From Atopsyche davidsoni (lineage: Eukaryota; Arthropoda; Insecta; Trichoptera; Hydrobiosidae): a stretch of 64,000 nucleotides of DNA. This document shows positions 1 through 9,830 of the stretch, piece after piece; the first letter of the stretch is position 1, and the number at the start of each line of letters is the position of its first letter. A program made the translations under genes and the position numbers. The stretch lies in the NCBI GenBank assembly GCA_022113835.1, contig JAILWY010000009.1, positions 4,873,501 to 4,937,500 of the forward strand. Reading direction: 5' to 3'. The notes beneath the pieces are model-generated. The model made no database searches and was not told where the DNA came from. It saw only the letters and a program-made list of their open reading frames with translations.

Positions 1-1207
1 CACCTAAACCCAATTCATAGTTTTAATAGAATATTATGATTTAATAAAAATATTTAACCATCTGTTTTGGGGTGCCGATCCCGAAACTCCAAGGTTGGAG
101 AGTAAACGTACTTACTATAAAACTACTGGACGATTTTGAAAAATAATGCCAAGTAAAAATACCAAGCTGATGTAATTGGCCTCACGTCATTGCATGTGCC
201 CGTGCAAACTGTTTTATTAAAAAATGAAGTTAATAAATTGCGCATTGCTCTTGGACTGGCAGTGCCGCCACTGAACATAAACTACAGGTTTTGGTCAGTA
301 TTATTGAAATACTACACATCGACCTGTAATAAATATCAATAAACGAAAAAACAAATAAATAAATGTTGGCGTATATCTGCCGCTGCAAAAACTGTGATGA
401 ATTGTAACCGAGTATTATTTCACACATTCTTTTAATTGGAATTTATTATTAGTCATAAATTAAGTTCTTATCAAACTCCGGACTGTGCGGCTCATTAAAC
501 CACTTAAAAAGTTACATGATCTTAATTGCGACCAAAAATATTTGTTCTAATTTTCACTCTAAATAAATTGATTAACAATGAATCACATTTTGATCGACGT
601 TTGCCCAACGCTCGCTTTTTATAGACGGATATAAAAAAATATTATCACTTTAATATCATCTTATGACGTCTTTTTAATAACAAGATTTTACACTGACTAC
701 AACGACATAACATACATAATGCTACAAAACGAATGGCTTTAATATAAGAAAGGTAAATCAATTAATATACATCGGCAAAAACATGTTGATTTTAAAAGTC
801 ATTTAAATAATAAATCGTTGCCCTAATACGTATATTTTGGGTTGTTTTATTTTGAAATATATAAAACATTTAATTAAAAGCTGACAGCATGAAATTGCTT
901 AAAAAACAAATACTGAAAAATTTGCAATGCCAAAACTCTCATTCAATGAGCTTCATAGCATACTGTATTGATTTTTTTTTCATATATATAAACGCGCTTT
1001 GTTTCTGCATACAATCAATCGTATATATTTTTTCGGCAGATAAGATTCCTCTAAGAACACATCAGATAAAAAAGACACTTGGTTATTTAGATCGACGTTG
1101 TTTTTTGCGTGTTACGAAGGCGTTCACATCGGCGATGGGAGTAGCTGACGGACATCTAGTTCAGAGCCGAACGTATCACAGAGGCTACATATGGAACCAC
1201 ACCACGA
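1..1207. other. AT-rich region without a supported gene
   Basis: Nothing recognisable. A 108-codon open frame at 889-1215 (+) has low-complexity hydrophobic and mixed composition and resembles no family I know; it is treated as chance. Confidence 0.5.
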
Positions 1208-1980
1208 GCACGTGAGGGCAGAGCCGCATCTGGAGACGAAAGGGGTGACAAATATTACTAATTAAAATATATATCAAATATACTACACGTACATGAGAGT
1301 AAAGCTACAGCAACAGAGCGACAACTACGTAAATAAATTCTGTATATATTTTTTGAGAGTAAGCATTGTTTTGCATGGCTGCCATTCTGTGCCCTAAGCG
1401 TATGTAAAGTAGTAGTGGACTTGGAATGATTGTGCAGGGATGTGCTCTGGAAGTACCTTGTCGAGGTAGGAAGGCTCCTGATTTTGTTTCTACAGCCTGC
1501 TATAGAACGAGTATCACATCTAAACACCAGAGCTTTGTAAGGAAAGGATTATATAATAATCCTATTGTGTAGCACCAATACGCAGACTTTTGTAAAACTG
1601 TGGTGTAAAAAGACCAGTAGACCTACTACACTATTCTCCCTAATAAAACCATGAAAACTGGCCCAGTATAAGTATATCCTCGGTGAGACTGTCTCCAAGC
1701 TCCTCTGAGGAGAGGCACCCGAAGAATACGATTGTCTTGTAGAATTCATTGTTTATAAGCGTATGTACAATATAAAAAATACACTACGAGTGCAATAATA
1801 TCTACGTGTACATGAAGTGTTTATGTATCATAGAAAATAAGTATTGTTTTTTTGTCACATTTAATTATTATAGATTTGTTTACAAAACTTTACTATGAGT
1901 ACATGAGGGCAGAGCTAACCCAATGGAGTGACAACTGTTTAGAAATACTTACGGTACATGAAAGCAGAGTAAAGATATAT
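1208..1980 (+). repeat. Local direct repeats flanking repeat B
   Basis: A motif of the form GTACATGAGGGCAGAGCTA followed about 10-15 nt later by GGAGTGACAA recurs in diverged form near 1208-1255, 1285-1335 and 1894-1945, with a shorter version near 1955-1975. The copies lie on both sides of the repeat B insertion, so the array probably predates it. Nature unknown. Confidence 0.4.
1355..1745 (+). repeat. Dispersed repeat B, copy 1 (ends in a non-LTR-like tail)
   Basis: This block of about 390 bp matches 55595-55960 in the same orientation and 42515-42830 in the opposite one. Shared landmarks are GGCTGCCATYCTGT, AAAGTAGTAGTGGACTTG, GATGTGCTCTGGAAGTACC, a conserved AGGAAAGGATTATA stretch and AAAACTGTGGTGTA. 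The 3' end, 1668-1745, translates in one frame to LAQYKYILGETVSKLL, a stop, then GEAPEE. That parallels the C-terminal tail LAQDRDMFDEMVTNFLRGEA of the non-LTR fragments elsewhere in the window. The repeat therefore looks like an unknown 300-bp unit joined to a LINE-derived end. The internal part has no recognised coding potential. Confidence 0.7.
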
Positions 1981-3265
1981 TGAAAATGTATTATACCGGT
2001 ACAAAATATAAAACTTATTTTATTAATTTTTGTATTGGTACTGAGACTGATTTGAGTTTCTATGTAATAAACACTGATATATTATAGTGGAGCATCAGTT
2101 GTTAGACAGAGGCGCCCACACCCTCGATCCGCCCCTGTGTGTCGGTTTCGAATTATGTTTAAGCCACGAACCGTACGACCAGAACAAATTCCATTACGCA
2201 ACTCGGTACATTCTCAAGTCAAAGTATTTCATAGCCGATGCGGTAACACACTAACCTGCTCCCTGTTCGCACTCAACTCCGCCGGTTATCTGGTATGACA
2301 ACAAGTGATTTCAGCTACTTAATCGACTAGCTTAAATAATCACACCCGTATGCTACTTAAGAGTACTATAGATACTTATTCAGAAGTTATATATTAACAG
2401 TAGATAATATCCTAGATGTCTAGACGCTTGTGACTGATACAACAACCTTAGAATAGGACGTTATTGACGCAAGAATTAAAGCAATTAATATATATTTTTT
2501 TTAATATTTAAGTGTTATTATAACTTCCAGCTTAGCTTCCATAACTTCTTATCTACTGTAACTCCTTGATAAGTTGTACATCTTCTCTATATGTGAGTTA
2601 TGATGTCTACAACTCGTGAATTTTTTATGTCTTCTGCTGAGAAAGGTTCTCTTTTATGAAAACCGTCTCGATTTTAATGTAAAAAATAGAAAAATTACCA
2701 TTGAAAAATTATATAATACTGCGTTATTTTTAAACCAGTAGTTTCATTAAATGTTTTCACTTCTGGAAACGCCATAAAAGATGCTTGATATAAAATAAAT
2801 CAAGTGGCTGTTAAATAATTTGCCCTTCCCTGCATCAGAATACTCACCTTTTCACTGGTTTAGGCTCTAATTTATTTCAGGTGTTAAATTTAGGTCGATC
2901 TTCCGCCTATATCTCATGAATATTAAAACACTTAACGCGAAGTCGATAAATTAAAAAGCTGATTTAGTTTTTGTCGCACCTGTGATACTAAATTTTTACT
3001 AATAGTTTATAAATAATTGTGAGAAAAAAAAGTCATTGATTACGTAAAATACAATTTCAATAATAAAAAAAACTAGTTTATGCTCTAGGTTATAAATTAT
3101 TAAAATGGCAGCACTTAAAATGGTTGTCAAATTTTATTTACGTTGTCTATAATATGTTAGGTTAAATAATTTAATTATGTTTATAGCACAAATTGTTTAA
3201 TGTCAAATACATAAATGTTTAACTTAACATGATTTTATTTTTAACAGGACTCAATATATCAATAT
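1981..3265. other. AT-rich region without a supported gene
   Basis: A short block of more balanced base composition lies at 2095-2290. A donor-like GTGAGT on the minus strand near 2845-2850 has stops in all frames upstream, so no coding exon can be supported. Nothing else seen. Confidence 0.5.
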
Positions 3266-3269
3266 TTAA

Positions 3270-3285
3270 CACTAGGTTGCCCAAA
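3270..3285 (+). repeat. piggyBac left terminal inverted repeat
   Basis: CACTAGGTTGCCCAAA follows TTAA directly. A copy of the AGTCATTTTGACTGCTT motif comes just inside, at about 3288-3306. Confidence 0.9.
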
Positions 3286-3446
3286 GAAGTCATTTTGACT
3301 GCTTTTGAATTTCAATTAGAAAAAAAATTATGAATTTATAAACATTATTTCTTAAAATTTTATGACTTTTTCTAAAACATATAAATGCGTTTATTGATAA
3401 TTGAATTTACCTCCACACCCTTCATTTCCGGTATATATATATGTGT

Positions 3447-3485
3447 TATACCTATATTGCCCAAAAGCAGTCATTTTGACTGCTT
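3447..3485 (+). repeat. piggyBac internal inverted repeat, left copy
   Basis: This 39-bp segment, starting TATACCTATATTGCCCAAAA, is inverted at 5330-5368, differing mainly in the AT centre of the nearly palindromic AGCAGTCATTTTGACTGCT. Subterminal repeats of this type are usual transposase-binding sites in piggyBac relatives; that role here is inferred. Confidence 0.85.
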
Positions 3486-3639
3486 GGGAAATTTTAAATA
3501 ATCAAATGACTCTTATTATTGAATTGAGTCAATTTATTATACGAACAGTTTGGTTCTGTATTGAGCTAACAGTTTTCATTTTTTTTTCGATTATCGTCAC
3601 ATGATAACATACAAGTACATGATAAATTGACATCATGAA

Positions 3640-5172
3640 GCTGAAAACTGAAAACTGAAAACACCATTCAGGAGACCGAAATAGCTGCCGATGATACTGT
3701 GTGGTCAAAATTTAACTTTCTGGGAGGTTACCATCTACTTGTATTTTCAAGGGTGTGAAAGGGCCACCAGGCTACGCAAAAAGGAACATTATGACAGATA
3801 ATCTTATCAGTGAATTCTCATTGATAATAGATAACTATATTATCAAACATATAAAAAAGTGCACAGAAGAAGAAGGCCGCCGAATTTTGAGGAATGATTG
3901 GACAACAGCATTACAGAAAATACTTGCATTTATTGGGATTTTATATGCTCGTGGAGCCTCCGAGGAAAAAAATTTAAAACTGAGTTATTTATGGTCAGCA
4001 AAGCGAGGTCCCGAATTTTTTAGAAAAACTGGCCAGAGAAAAGTTCAATCAAATCCTACGATTTATTTGTTCTGACAAAAGAACCGAAACAAGTTAACCG
4101 AAACAAGCCTTAAAACAAATAAATTTGCCTCGATTTCGGAAATATGGGACAAGTTCATTGAAAATAGTCAAGCTTGCTATCAACCAGGGCAAAATATAAC
4201 AGTTGACGAGCAATTATTTCCGTCAAAACCCAGGTGCAGGTTTACACAGTATATGCCTAATAAACCCAACAAATTTGGCATCAAATTCTGACTTGCATCA
4301 GATTTTAGTAGATGAATGGCTTTCCTTATTTGGGGAGAGATGAACAACGACCATCGTCAATGCTTCTCGGTGAACACGTTGTTCTAAAACTTGTCGAGCC
4401 ATATACAAGCAATGGAAGAAATATCACGACGGATAACTTTTTCACTAGCTTGTCACTCGTTACAAAATTATTGGCAAAAAAACACCTCTAGTTGGAACTA
4501 TTAGAGGAATCAAAAGAGAACTACCCAAAGTAGCCAAACAAACGAAGGATAACTGCCTCGTTTTTCCACTCTGCTATATAAATTAGAGAATTGAGTTCTT
4601 ACAATATATAAAAGCAAAACAAATAAAAGAGTAGCTGTTCTAAGTTCTAAGCATAAATACGTCAAAATTGATCATAGTAATAAAAAAATGTTACCGGAAT
4701 CTATTCAATATTATAACAGCACAAAATTTGGAGTTGATGTGGCGGATCAAATGGCCAGAAAATATACAGTAAAAGCTAGTTCTCGTAGATAACTAGCTTT
4801 TGCTGTATTTTTTCTAGTTCTCGTAGATAACGTAGTTCCCTCCAAATATTATTTAATATTTTAGATTTAGCTGTTATAAATGCTTGGATCCTTTACAAAG
4901 AAACGACGGGAATTCAAATACAACGAAAAGAGTTCTTGTTTCAATAAACAGAACAGCTTTTCACCGAATACAGAGCTGCAAGACAGAAAAATTTATCAGA
5001 ACATGAAGACCTATAAAGATCAACTGCAACATCATCAAATGCAACCCATTCTAACAAACGCAAAATTAGTCAAGTACGACTTTGCCACAACATCAAAACA
5101 AATAATATATGTGAAAAATGTCAAAAGTATGTTTGCGGAAGATGTACACATAAAAAGATTTCCACTTTAATT
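3640..5172 (+). pseudogene. piggyBac transposase pseudogene (DDD catalytic triad readable)
   Basis: Cut-and-paste transposase of the DDE_Tnp_1_7 type, broken into several frames. The best continuous part (3755-4075) includes the N-terminal core with LRNDWTTALQKILAFIGILY and a KRGPEFF motif. Further on, the first catalytic aspartate is in ITVDEQLFPSKPR (GAC at 4205-4207). The usual tryptophan codon after GIKF has become TGA (4289-4291). The second aspartate is in ITTDNFFTS (GAT at 4432-4434) and the third in FGVDVADQMARKYT (GAT at 4736-4738). After the third comes a stop and a duplication of an 18-nt CTAGTTCTCGTAGATAAC segment (about 4780 and 4815). The C-terminal cysteine-rich finger is visible as CEKCQKYVCGRCTHKK near 5110-5155, in another frame from the preceding open stretch. 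The start codon is uncertain because the 5' part is degraded. Confidence 0.92.
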
Positions 5173-5329
5173 TCCTAAAATGTACAAATAATAATGCATA
5201 AATTATTTTTTACCAAGTGAAGTAAATTTTTTTTATTTTTAATATTTACTTATATAACTGTAAATAATATAAAAAATATAAAAAACTAATTTTAAACAAA
5301 TTTCTTTACACATTAGTTAATCTTTCACA

Positions 5330-5368
5330 AAGCAGTCATTTTGACTGCTTTTGGGCAATATAGGTATA
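5330..5368 (-). repeat. piggyBac internal inverted repeat, right copy
   Basis: Reverse complement of 3447-3485, including the AAGCAGTCATTTTGACTGCTT near-palindrome and the adjacent GGGCAATATAGGTATA. Confidence 0.85.
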
Positions 5369-5376
5369 CATCAAAT

Positions 5377-5392
5377 CTTGGGCAATCTAGTG
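5377..5392 (-). repeat. piggyBac right terminal inverted repeat
   Basis: CTTGGGCAATCTAGTG, the inverse of the left terminus, immediately followed by TTAA. Confidence 0.9.
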
Positions 5393-5396
5393 TTAA

Positions 5397-7233
5397 CATC
5401 GTTAATTTAACGGACACATAAAACTTGCAAATATCAACAAAATTTAAAAAAAACTTTTTTAGTTGATAAACACTTTAGACCTTAGCTATGATATCAAATT
5501 TGAAAAGAATAATAATAACTAAGGGGTTGAGTACAATCACACTGTTTTAATATAAAATTATTATCAAATAAACAATATGAATAATAAATCAAAATTATAA
5601 TAAAAATATGTTTATAAATGCAGTGACGGTTTAAGCACAAATAAAATAAATACGTTATCAAAGATGGAGTACAACTGCGCCATGTTTTTTTAATTTAAAT
5701 AGTATAAAAAATATTTTCTTTACTGAAATTTTACACTTGTTTTGCTCCCTTGAAAAAGGGGTTTTATTGTGATTTTTTTAATAATAAGTTTTTTTGCCAA
5801 TTGCATTTTTGTATAGTAAATTTTGTAATTTTCAAAATCATATGAACATTATTATAAAAAAAGTTACTCAAGTCCTTTGGTATAATTATATAGTGACAAA
5901 AATATTTTAGAAAAACCTTCAATACGCTATTTTTATTATATTTTAACAAAATTTTAACTACCAGATGTTTATTTAAATTAATATCTTGTCCATGAAAAAA
6001 TCCTTCCATATTTCAATAGTTTTGATTGGTTTTATTATTTATTTTGACATATTATTTTATTATTATAACTACACTTATTTATTGCAATATCCACTTTGAG
6101 ACATGATGTAAGTTCACCGACAAAGTAAGCATATAATATTTTAAGGCTTTATGAAGGCTTTACTTTTTCAGGGGCACGGTCAACAAATATAAACCATTAG
6201 TAAAATAGTATTTGGTTTTATTTCCAATTGTAGGTTCTCTCAGTGTTTTTAATTCATTTCAGTAAACCTGAATGATGGTTTCTTTCGTTAAACATATTTT
6301 ACATATTTTTAATAAATAGATAAGTTTACACAATATACGTTATTGAAATCATAAGTAGTACTTTCTAATAGCTTTATTTGATTAAATAACTATATTACCC
6401 ATCCCGTTGTATACATTTAATTTGTAAGAATATTCTAAAATAAACATAAAAACATTAATTTTCCTAAGCATATACTAATTAATGAATTATTTTAATTTAT
6501 TCAAAATTAATATTGTAACGAGACATTTTTATTGTGTTTACGATAAGCCATTCCTAGTCTAATTTAAAAGCAAATTTCACCTTGGTTATAGATAAAGTAA
6601 CATGATTTATCTTTAAAATATATGTGTGTAACTTAATACTACTATAAAAAATATTCATGTATTTATAGTATAAATAATAATCAGGAAAAAAAATATTTTT
6701 ACATATTATATTTAAAATAACTTAGCTTTTGAATTTATTATTAATAATTCATTAAATGTTACGTTCGTTTATTTATTTGTTCTGCGCTAATTATAACTTA
6801 TCATTTCACAATTTTATTTTATTTTTAATAAGACAAGTTGTCACTGCAAATGCCTACACGTTTTGTCCTACATATACTTGAAACTAATTATTATGAATCA
6901 TAATTATATTCAAACAACCTTAATGTTTATGTAATGTCAAAACCGTGACAACCGGTGAGTTTGACTGTAATTATTACGAAGCCATAAAAAAAACATTGAT
7001 AAAATAGCAAATCTTAAGATTCTTTAAAGAATATTGGTTAGATTAGTTCCTTTTTGTCTATCAAACTATTAATATTTCAACTTTAATGTAGCGGTGACTA
7101 CTTTATAATTTTATGTCATCTCTATGTATCAAGAACCAAAGAAATTATAGGAAACTATCAACATGTACTTCGTTCAATGCATAGTTAACTTAATAATAAA
7201 AATTAATCTTATTTGTGATTTTACTCATTTCAG
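5397..7233. other. Very AT-rich region without a supported gene
   Basis: Long A and T runs only. The 81-codon frame at 5764-6009 (-) is lysine, asparagine and phenylalanine rich and treated as chance. Nothing else seen. Confidence 0.6.
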
Positions 7234-7296
7234 ATTTTGACCAGCTGATAAAGCATCAGCAGCATTATGCAAAGATCAGTGCACCTGTCCTTCAAG
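7234..7296 (+). CDS. Candidate internal exon of an unknown host gene
   Basis: A 63-nt block is bordered on the left by a pyrimidine-rich tract ending in CATTTCAG and on the right by CTTCAAG|GTAGGC, the expected acceptor and a reasonable donor. Only one frame is open; it reads FDQLIKHQQHYAKISAPVLQ with one spare base at the end and two at the start, so the exon would be phase 1 on both sides and could be skipped without a frame change. Codons such as CTG, CAG, ATC and GTC differ from the very AT-rich surroundings. I do not recognise the peptide. If real, this stretch of the window is intronic in a plus-strand gene. A chance match to splice consensus cannot be ruled out. Confidence 0.35.
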
Positions 7297-8390
7297 GTAG
7301 GCAACCGCATTTTTATCAACGGCCTAACAAACAGCTTTGCAAGTCCAACAATGCAAAAGCTAGTACTATAATAGGGAATAAACTAAATAAAAAAGTCTAC
7401 ATGAAAACAAGTCTTTCATATAATAAAAATCTATCAAAGTTTTAGAGTAAACTTTTCACTTTTCACTTTTTGAATCAGGCTTTTTCAAGCTTTAGATAAA
7501 TACAAATAATAGTTATAAGTAAATAATTAAGATGCATTTGTACACATGACTTACAAAAACACCTCGGTAGCCTCTTCATCCCCTCGGTGTGATTTATAAA
7601 AATTAGGGCTGTAAAATAAATGTACTCGGACACGATTAGCAGACAACTCAGTCTTCAATATCTCTAAGATATGAGATAAGATTTTGAAAGGTATGACGGT
7701 TCTTACCAAACAGAAAACTCAAGCACCAGCTTATGAGTACTTTTGCAATGCTTGTTTGTTTCCAGTGGTAAAATATATTATTCTAAGTCGAAAAAGTGCA
7801 TAACAGAGCACATTCTAGTGTTGCCAACTTGCAGAAAACTCTCACACGACATGGGAAAATTTTAAATCATTGTTATTCTCGCGCCGCAACTCTTCCTCCA
7901 TACGCTATCTTTACGCTGTGAGCGCACAACTTATAGTACAATATCAATGAGAGGCCTGCACCATTCAAAATAAATTTATCAGTGTACTCAAAAATATAAA
8001 CTTTAATCGAATGCATAAATAAATCAAATATATATGATATATATCATCATCTTCAACCCGATGAAATCAAATCCGAGCACAGTTGTAAGATTAAGAATCA
8101 TCAATGGCCAAAACCACCAAAATTGCAGTGATTAATCGATGGATCCGCGTAATGAGAGAACAATTAAAGAAAAATAAGCAAAACCATCTGAATTAACTTC
8201 ACATAAAAATTTATTATTATAACTTTTAATAACTTTATTTTAACCAATCCACACTAGTGTATTTAAAATAACTATTGAAGGTTGAGATATCATTTGCATG
8301 ACTTACTCAACATATATATTTTATTTTCAGAATGCACATAGTACAGGATTGCCTATATATTTTATAATATTGCCTAATGTCTCTTCAGAA
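7297..8390. other. Region without a supported gene
   Basis: The open frame passing through the candidate exon continues to 7445 but loses coding character after the donor. The rest is AT-rich with no recognised feature. Confidence 0.5.
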
Positions 8391-8558
8391 ATTCAATATT
8401 TTTGACAGAGAGTACTTGGTGGAATTCCATTTTAATATTTTTGAATAAAATACTTGAGTGATTTTCCACATTTTCGTTTGTATTAGTGACCGGTTTCGCC
8501 AAAAATGAAATTCGCCGAAAATGTGGAAAATCACTCAAGTATTTTATTCAAAAATATT
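8391..8558. repeat. Dispersed repeat C, copy 1, with a perfect 43-bp fold-back
   Basis: The first part (TTCAATATTTTTGACAGAG through GGTGGAATTCCATTTT, about 8391-8433) is shared with 32655-32700 and 55253-55305, and loosely with 23879-23950. It is followed by inverted arms at 8434-8476 and 8516-8558 that are exact reverse complements over all 43 positions. The 39-nt loop reads, on the minus strand, GGCGAAACCGGTCAC. That is the 3' half of a hammerhead-like core also present in copy 2, where the loop has the opposite orientation. Confidence 0.85.
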
Positions 8559-8560
8559 AA

Positions 8561-8895
8561 TGTCTCTTCATTACACGAAACACTGCCTTCTTCTTCTGAT
8601 GCCTCTCCTCGTAGGAAGTTGGTGACCATTTCATCGAACATATCTCTATCCTGGGCCAGTTTCACCAATTCGGTCGCACTTCCGATCTCCAGCCACTGGC
8701 ACAAATTCCGCATCCACGTAAACTTTCTTAAACCCTTTTTCCTTAAATAATCAGCTGGAGGATGCTATATTTACTATAACGAAAAATGTGGCCTAAATAG
8801 GAGACTTTCCGCTTTTTTACCAACGTCAGGAGTTCTCTTTCTTTGCACATGTTTCAAGACTTCCTCATTTGTGACGCGATCAACCCGTGGTATTT
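8561..8895 (-). pseudogene. Non-LTR retrotransposon 3' fragment (C-terminal tail of reverse transcriptase ORF), copy L1
   Basis: On the minus strand the block reads in successive frames: VDRVTNEEVLKHVQRKR, then KRKVSYLGHIFRYSKYSILQ, then MRNLCQWLEIGSATELVKLA and AQDRDMFDEMVTNFLRGEAS. The order VTNEEVL, YLGHI, ILQLI, RQWL, LAQDR is typical of the tail after the reverse transcriptase domain in arthropod non-LTR elements often annotated as endonuclease-reverse transcriptase. At least two frameshifts and a stop break it, and the catalytic domains are absent, as expected for a 5'-truncated LINE insertion. Clade (RTE- or Jockey-like) is not assigned. The 3' end lies beside the fold-back repeat C. 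Confidence 0.85.
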
Positions 8896-9754
8896 TAAGG
8901 AACACTACTAAATTTTAACTAAAAAATCTACATAGAAACAAACAATTTTTTTTTCAATATCGCGTATCACTGTTATCGTGTTCAGTGAAGATTCTCACTG
9001 CTTCAGCTGTTGATTCAGTAAGATGCGTTTTTGAAAAGAATGTTTTTCGGGCCGTGGAATTGTTCAGAAGCCCCGGCCGATTGCACCGCCGATACCGTCA
9101 AATATTTGCCCACCTTTTTAATTATCTCCAATTAGATTAATTACTTTCTGACTTTTGGCAACACAAGAATATGGCAAACAATGATTTGTAGACCGCCGCT
9201 CATATCGAATCGCAGAGAACTGTGTGTGTAACCACTTGCAGATATTTTTTTATTGCTGAATTTTTACACACCTTATAGATAGTTTATTGTTTTTGCGAGG
9301 TATATTATTAACTTGACATTTGGGTTTGTATAATTTATTATCTGATTCTTGGTTGGAGTAGAAAATAAATTTCAATACTTTGATTAAATTATTTTATTGT
9401 TTCAATTTCTGACTTAAATTAAATTTATGAGTACAGTTTCAAGCAATCCTTATATACAATAACACATAATCTAATGAAATACGTTTAAAAAATCATTTGA
9501 ACTAGTGAAAAATAGATAAATGGCCATATTAAATTAATACTATTACTAACCACGAATGAAAAACAACTGTTTACAGACATATATACTGAACAAGGAATTT
9601 ATAGCTACAATATTATAAGTTAGTGTTTGATTCAGAGATTGCTATATTTTTTTTTGTTGTGTAGGGAAATCACAGTAATTATGCAGCACAGAGGCACAGG
9701 GTATTTTTTACCTTAGCACTTGTATACAATTTATAAATATATCAGAAAAAACTT
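8896..9754. other. Region without a supported gene
   Basis: AT-rich with mixed-composition patches near 9000-9110. No recognised feature. Confidence 0.5.
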
Positions 9755-9830
9755 GTGGCTGCACCCCTATCCGAGACGAGATTTCATGGTCAGAAAGCAA
9801 TCGTGCTAACAACTGGACCACGAGCTTCAT
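9755..9830 (-). repeat. Degraded tRNA-derived SINE (family S2), copy a
   Basis: The minus strand reads GTGGTCCAGTTGTTAGCACG, close to a polymerase III A box of tRNA type. A weakened B-box region follows at the expected distance. Aligns with 28205-28280 and 63035-63095 in spacing and in the TTTCTRAC stretch between the boxes. Too decayed to be a tRNA gene. Confidence 0.5.

Larger units (their letters stand above)
3270..5392 (+). mobile_element. piggyBac-family DNA transposon, near full length but inactive
   Basis: The element is bounded by TTAA at 3266-3269 and 5393-5396, the target duplication specific to piggyBac. Terminal inverted repeats are CACTAGGTTGCCCAAA at 3270-3285 and its near-complement at 5377-5392 (15 of the first 16 positions are alike or differ by transition). 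Inside lie a broken transposase and a second inverted-repeat pair at 3447-3485 and 5330-5368. The 2.1-kb length fits a single-gene piggyBac element. Stop codons and frameshifts in the transposase make it a dead copy, yet the ends and target duplication are intact, so it could in principle be mobilised by a related enzyme supplied elsewhere. That last point is inference. Confidence 0.95.
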
